A stretch of DNA of 64,000 nt, from positions 1-64,000 of the forward strand of contig JBGVKG010000039.1 of NCBI GenBank assembly GCA_045123575.1. The letters are read 5' to 3'. Below, piece after piece: positions 63,629 to 64,000 of this stretch. The notes under the pieces are model-generated. The model had not been told where the DNA came from. It saw nothing but the letters and a program-made list of their open reading frames with translations, and searched no databases. This DNA is from SVEL01 sp045123575. Lineage in GTDB: Bacteria > Bacillota > Clostridia > Lachnospirales > Lachnospiraceae. Both the position numbers and the translations under genes were made by a program. How positions within the stretch are numbered: position 1 is the first letter of the stretch; every line of letters starts with the position of its first letter.

Positions 63629-64000
63629 CAACGGAAACTACGGTGGAGACCAGATTCAAATTCTTGAAGGACTTGAAGCTGTAAGAAAAAGACCGGGTAT
63701 GTACATAGGAAGCACATCTTCTAGAGGTTTACATCACTTAGTATATGAGATAGTTGATAACTCAGTAGATGAAGCATTAGCAGGATTTTGCGATACAATA
63801 GATGTACAGATAAACTCAGATAATTCCATAACAGTTAAAGATAATGGTCGTGGTATTCCAGTAAGTATTAATTCAAAGACAGGACGTCCAGCAGTAGAAG
63901 TAGTATTTACAGTTCTTCATGCAGGTGGAAAGTTTGGTGGAGGAGCCTACAAGGTATCAGGTGGTCTTCACGGTGTAGGTGCGTCAGTAGTTAACGCATT
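63615..64000 (+). CDS. gyrB: GyrB DNA gyrase subunit B, 5' end
   Basis: The frame begins at ATG 63615 (AAAGGAGC upstream) and runs off the right edge. It encodes GLEAVRKRPGMYIGSTSSRG, HHLVYEIVDNSVDEALAG and DNGRGIPV, then GGLHGVGASVVNA. These are the GHKL ATP-binding motifs of gyrase B. 128 full codons are visible. The overlap with recF suggests translational coupling. Confidence 0.96.
   Translation, partial: MENNNNGNYGGDQIQILEGLEAVRKRPGMYIGSTSSRGLHHLVYEIVDNSVDEALAGFCDTIDVQINSDNSITVKDNGRGIPVSINSKTGRPAVEVVFTVLHAGGKFGGGAYKVSGGLHGVGASVVNA

Overview
The window is low-GC DNA from an anaerobic Firmicute, most likely a flagellated member of the Lachnospiraceae. Family level is an inference from gene content: MnmE/Jag/YidC/RnpA/RpmH-dnaA order, ParAB with a DUF4446 neighbour, a clostridial-type Tad cluster with DUF5702 and DUF6382-FHA proteins, and a DUF6240-like protein beside flagellin. 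It covers the chromosomal origin: rpmH and its operon read left, dnaA-dnaN-rlbA-recF-gyrB read right, and DnaA boxes lie between them (about 59.0-59.2 kb). Five parS sites lie 11-13 kb away, next to parA/parB.

Left to right: (1) 1-220, apparently the boxA-bearing leader of an rRNA operon leaving the window on the minus strand, and a terminator. (2) 0.2-7.5 kb, a cell-surface block: AI-2E-family exporter, membrane-anchored PIG-L deacetylase and two CotH-kinase-like proteins. (3) 7.5-9.5 kb, YolD-like protein plus Y-family polymerase, and a 54-residue Asn-rich gene. (4) 9.5-17.3 kb, a five-gene membrane cluster with HflK/HflC and a 1433-residue von Willebrand A protein. (5) 17.4-19.8 kb, an aconitase-family hydratase with a TTG start. 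(6) 19.8-23.3 kb, an accessory island: gene remnant, Abi_2 (HEPN-like) protein, unknown protein, Thr-rich lipoprotein. (7) 23.4-24.0 kb, a non-coding composite of two long branched palindromes. (8) 24.0-29.1 kb, flagellin, its FliS chaperone, a 946-residue protein and a YaaL-like protein. (9) 29.2-39.7 kb, a complete plus-strand Tad pilus operon ending in FHA and rhomboid genes. (10) 39.7-44.9 kb, redox/sterol-carrier fusion, sensor kinase, HIT protein, MurG, HD-GYP protein, DUF4446 protein. (11) 44.9-48.2 kb, ParB, ParA, the parS cluster and a double-Nudix protein. (12) 48.2-51.1 kb, a DegS/DegU-like pair and an alpha/beta hydrolase. (13) 51.06-51.60 kb, an intergenic region that is almost entirely one long inverted repeat. 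(14) 51.6 kb to the end, the conserved origin neighbourhood.

The genes make functional groups: chromosome replication and segregation (DnaA, DnaN, RecF, GyrB, ParA, ParB, parS), membrane-protein insertion (YidC, YidD, Jag), tRNA modification (MnmE, MnmG), and surface appendages (flagellum, Tad pilus). The most unusual non-coding signals are the long palindromic intergenic elements. They abut stop codons at three loci (acn, fliS, rsmG) and fold into extended hairpins, two of them with branched tips. Other points of interest are an Ig-like insertion in a TadC-type protein, a cpaF gene with a strong ribosome-binding site but no ATG/GTG/TTG at the right distance, and a parS site that forms the core of a 32-bp perfect palindrome placed like a terminator.
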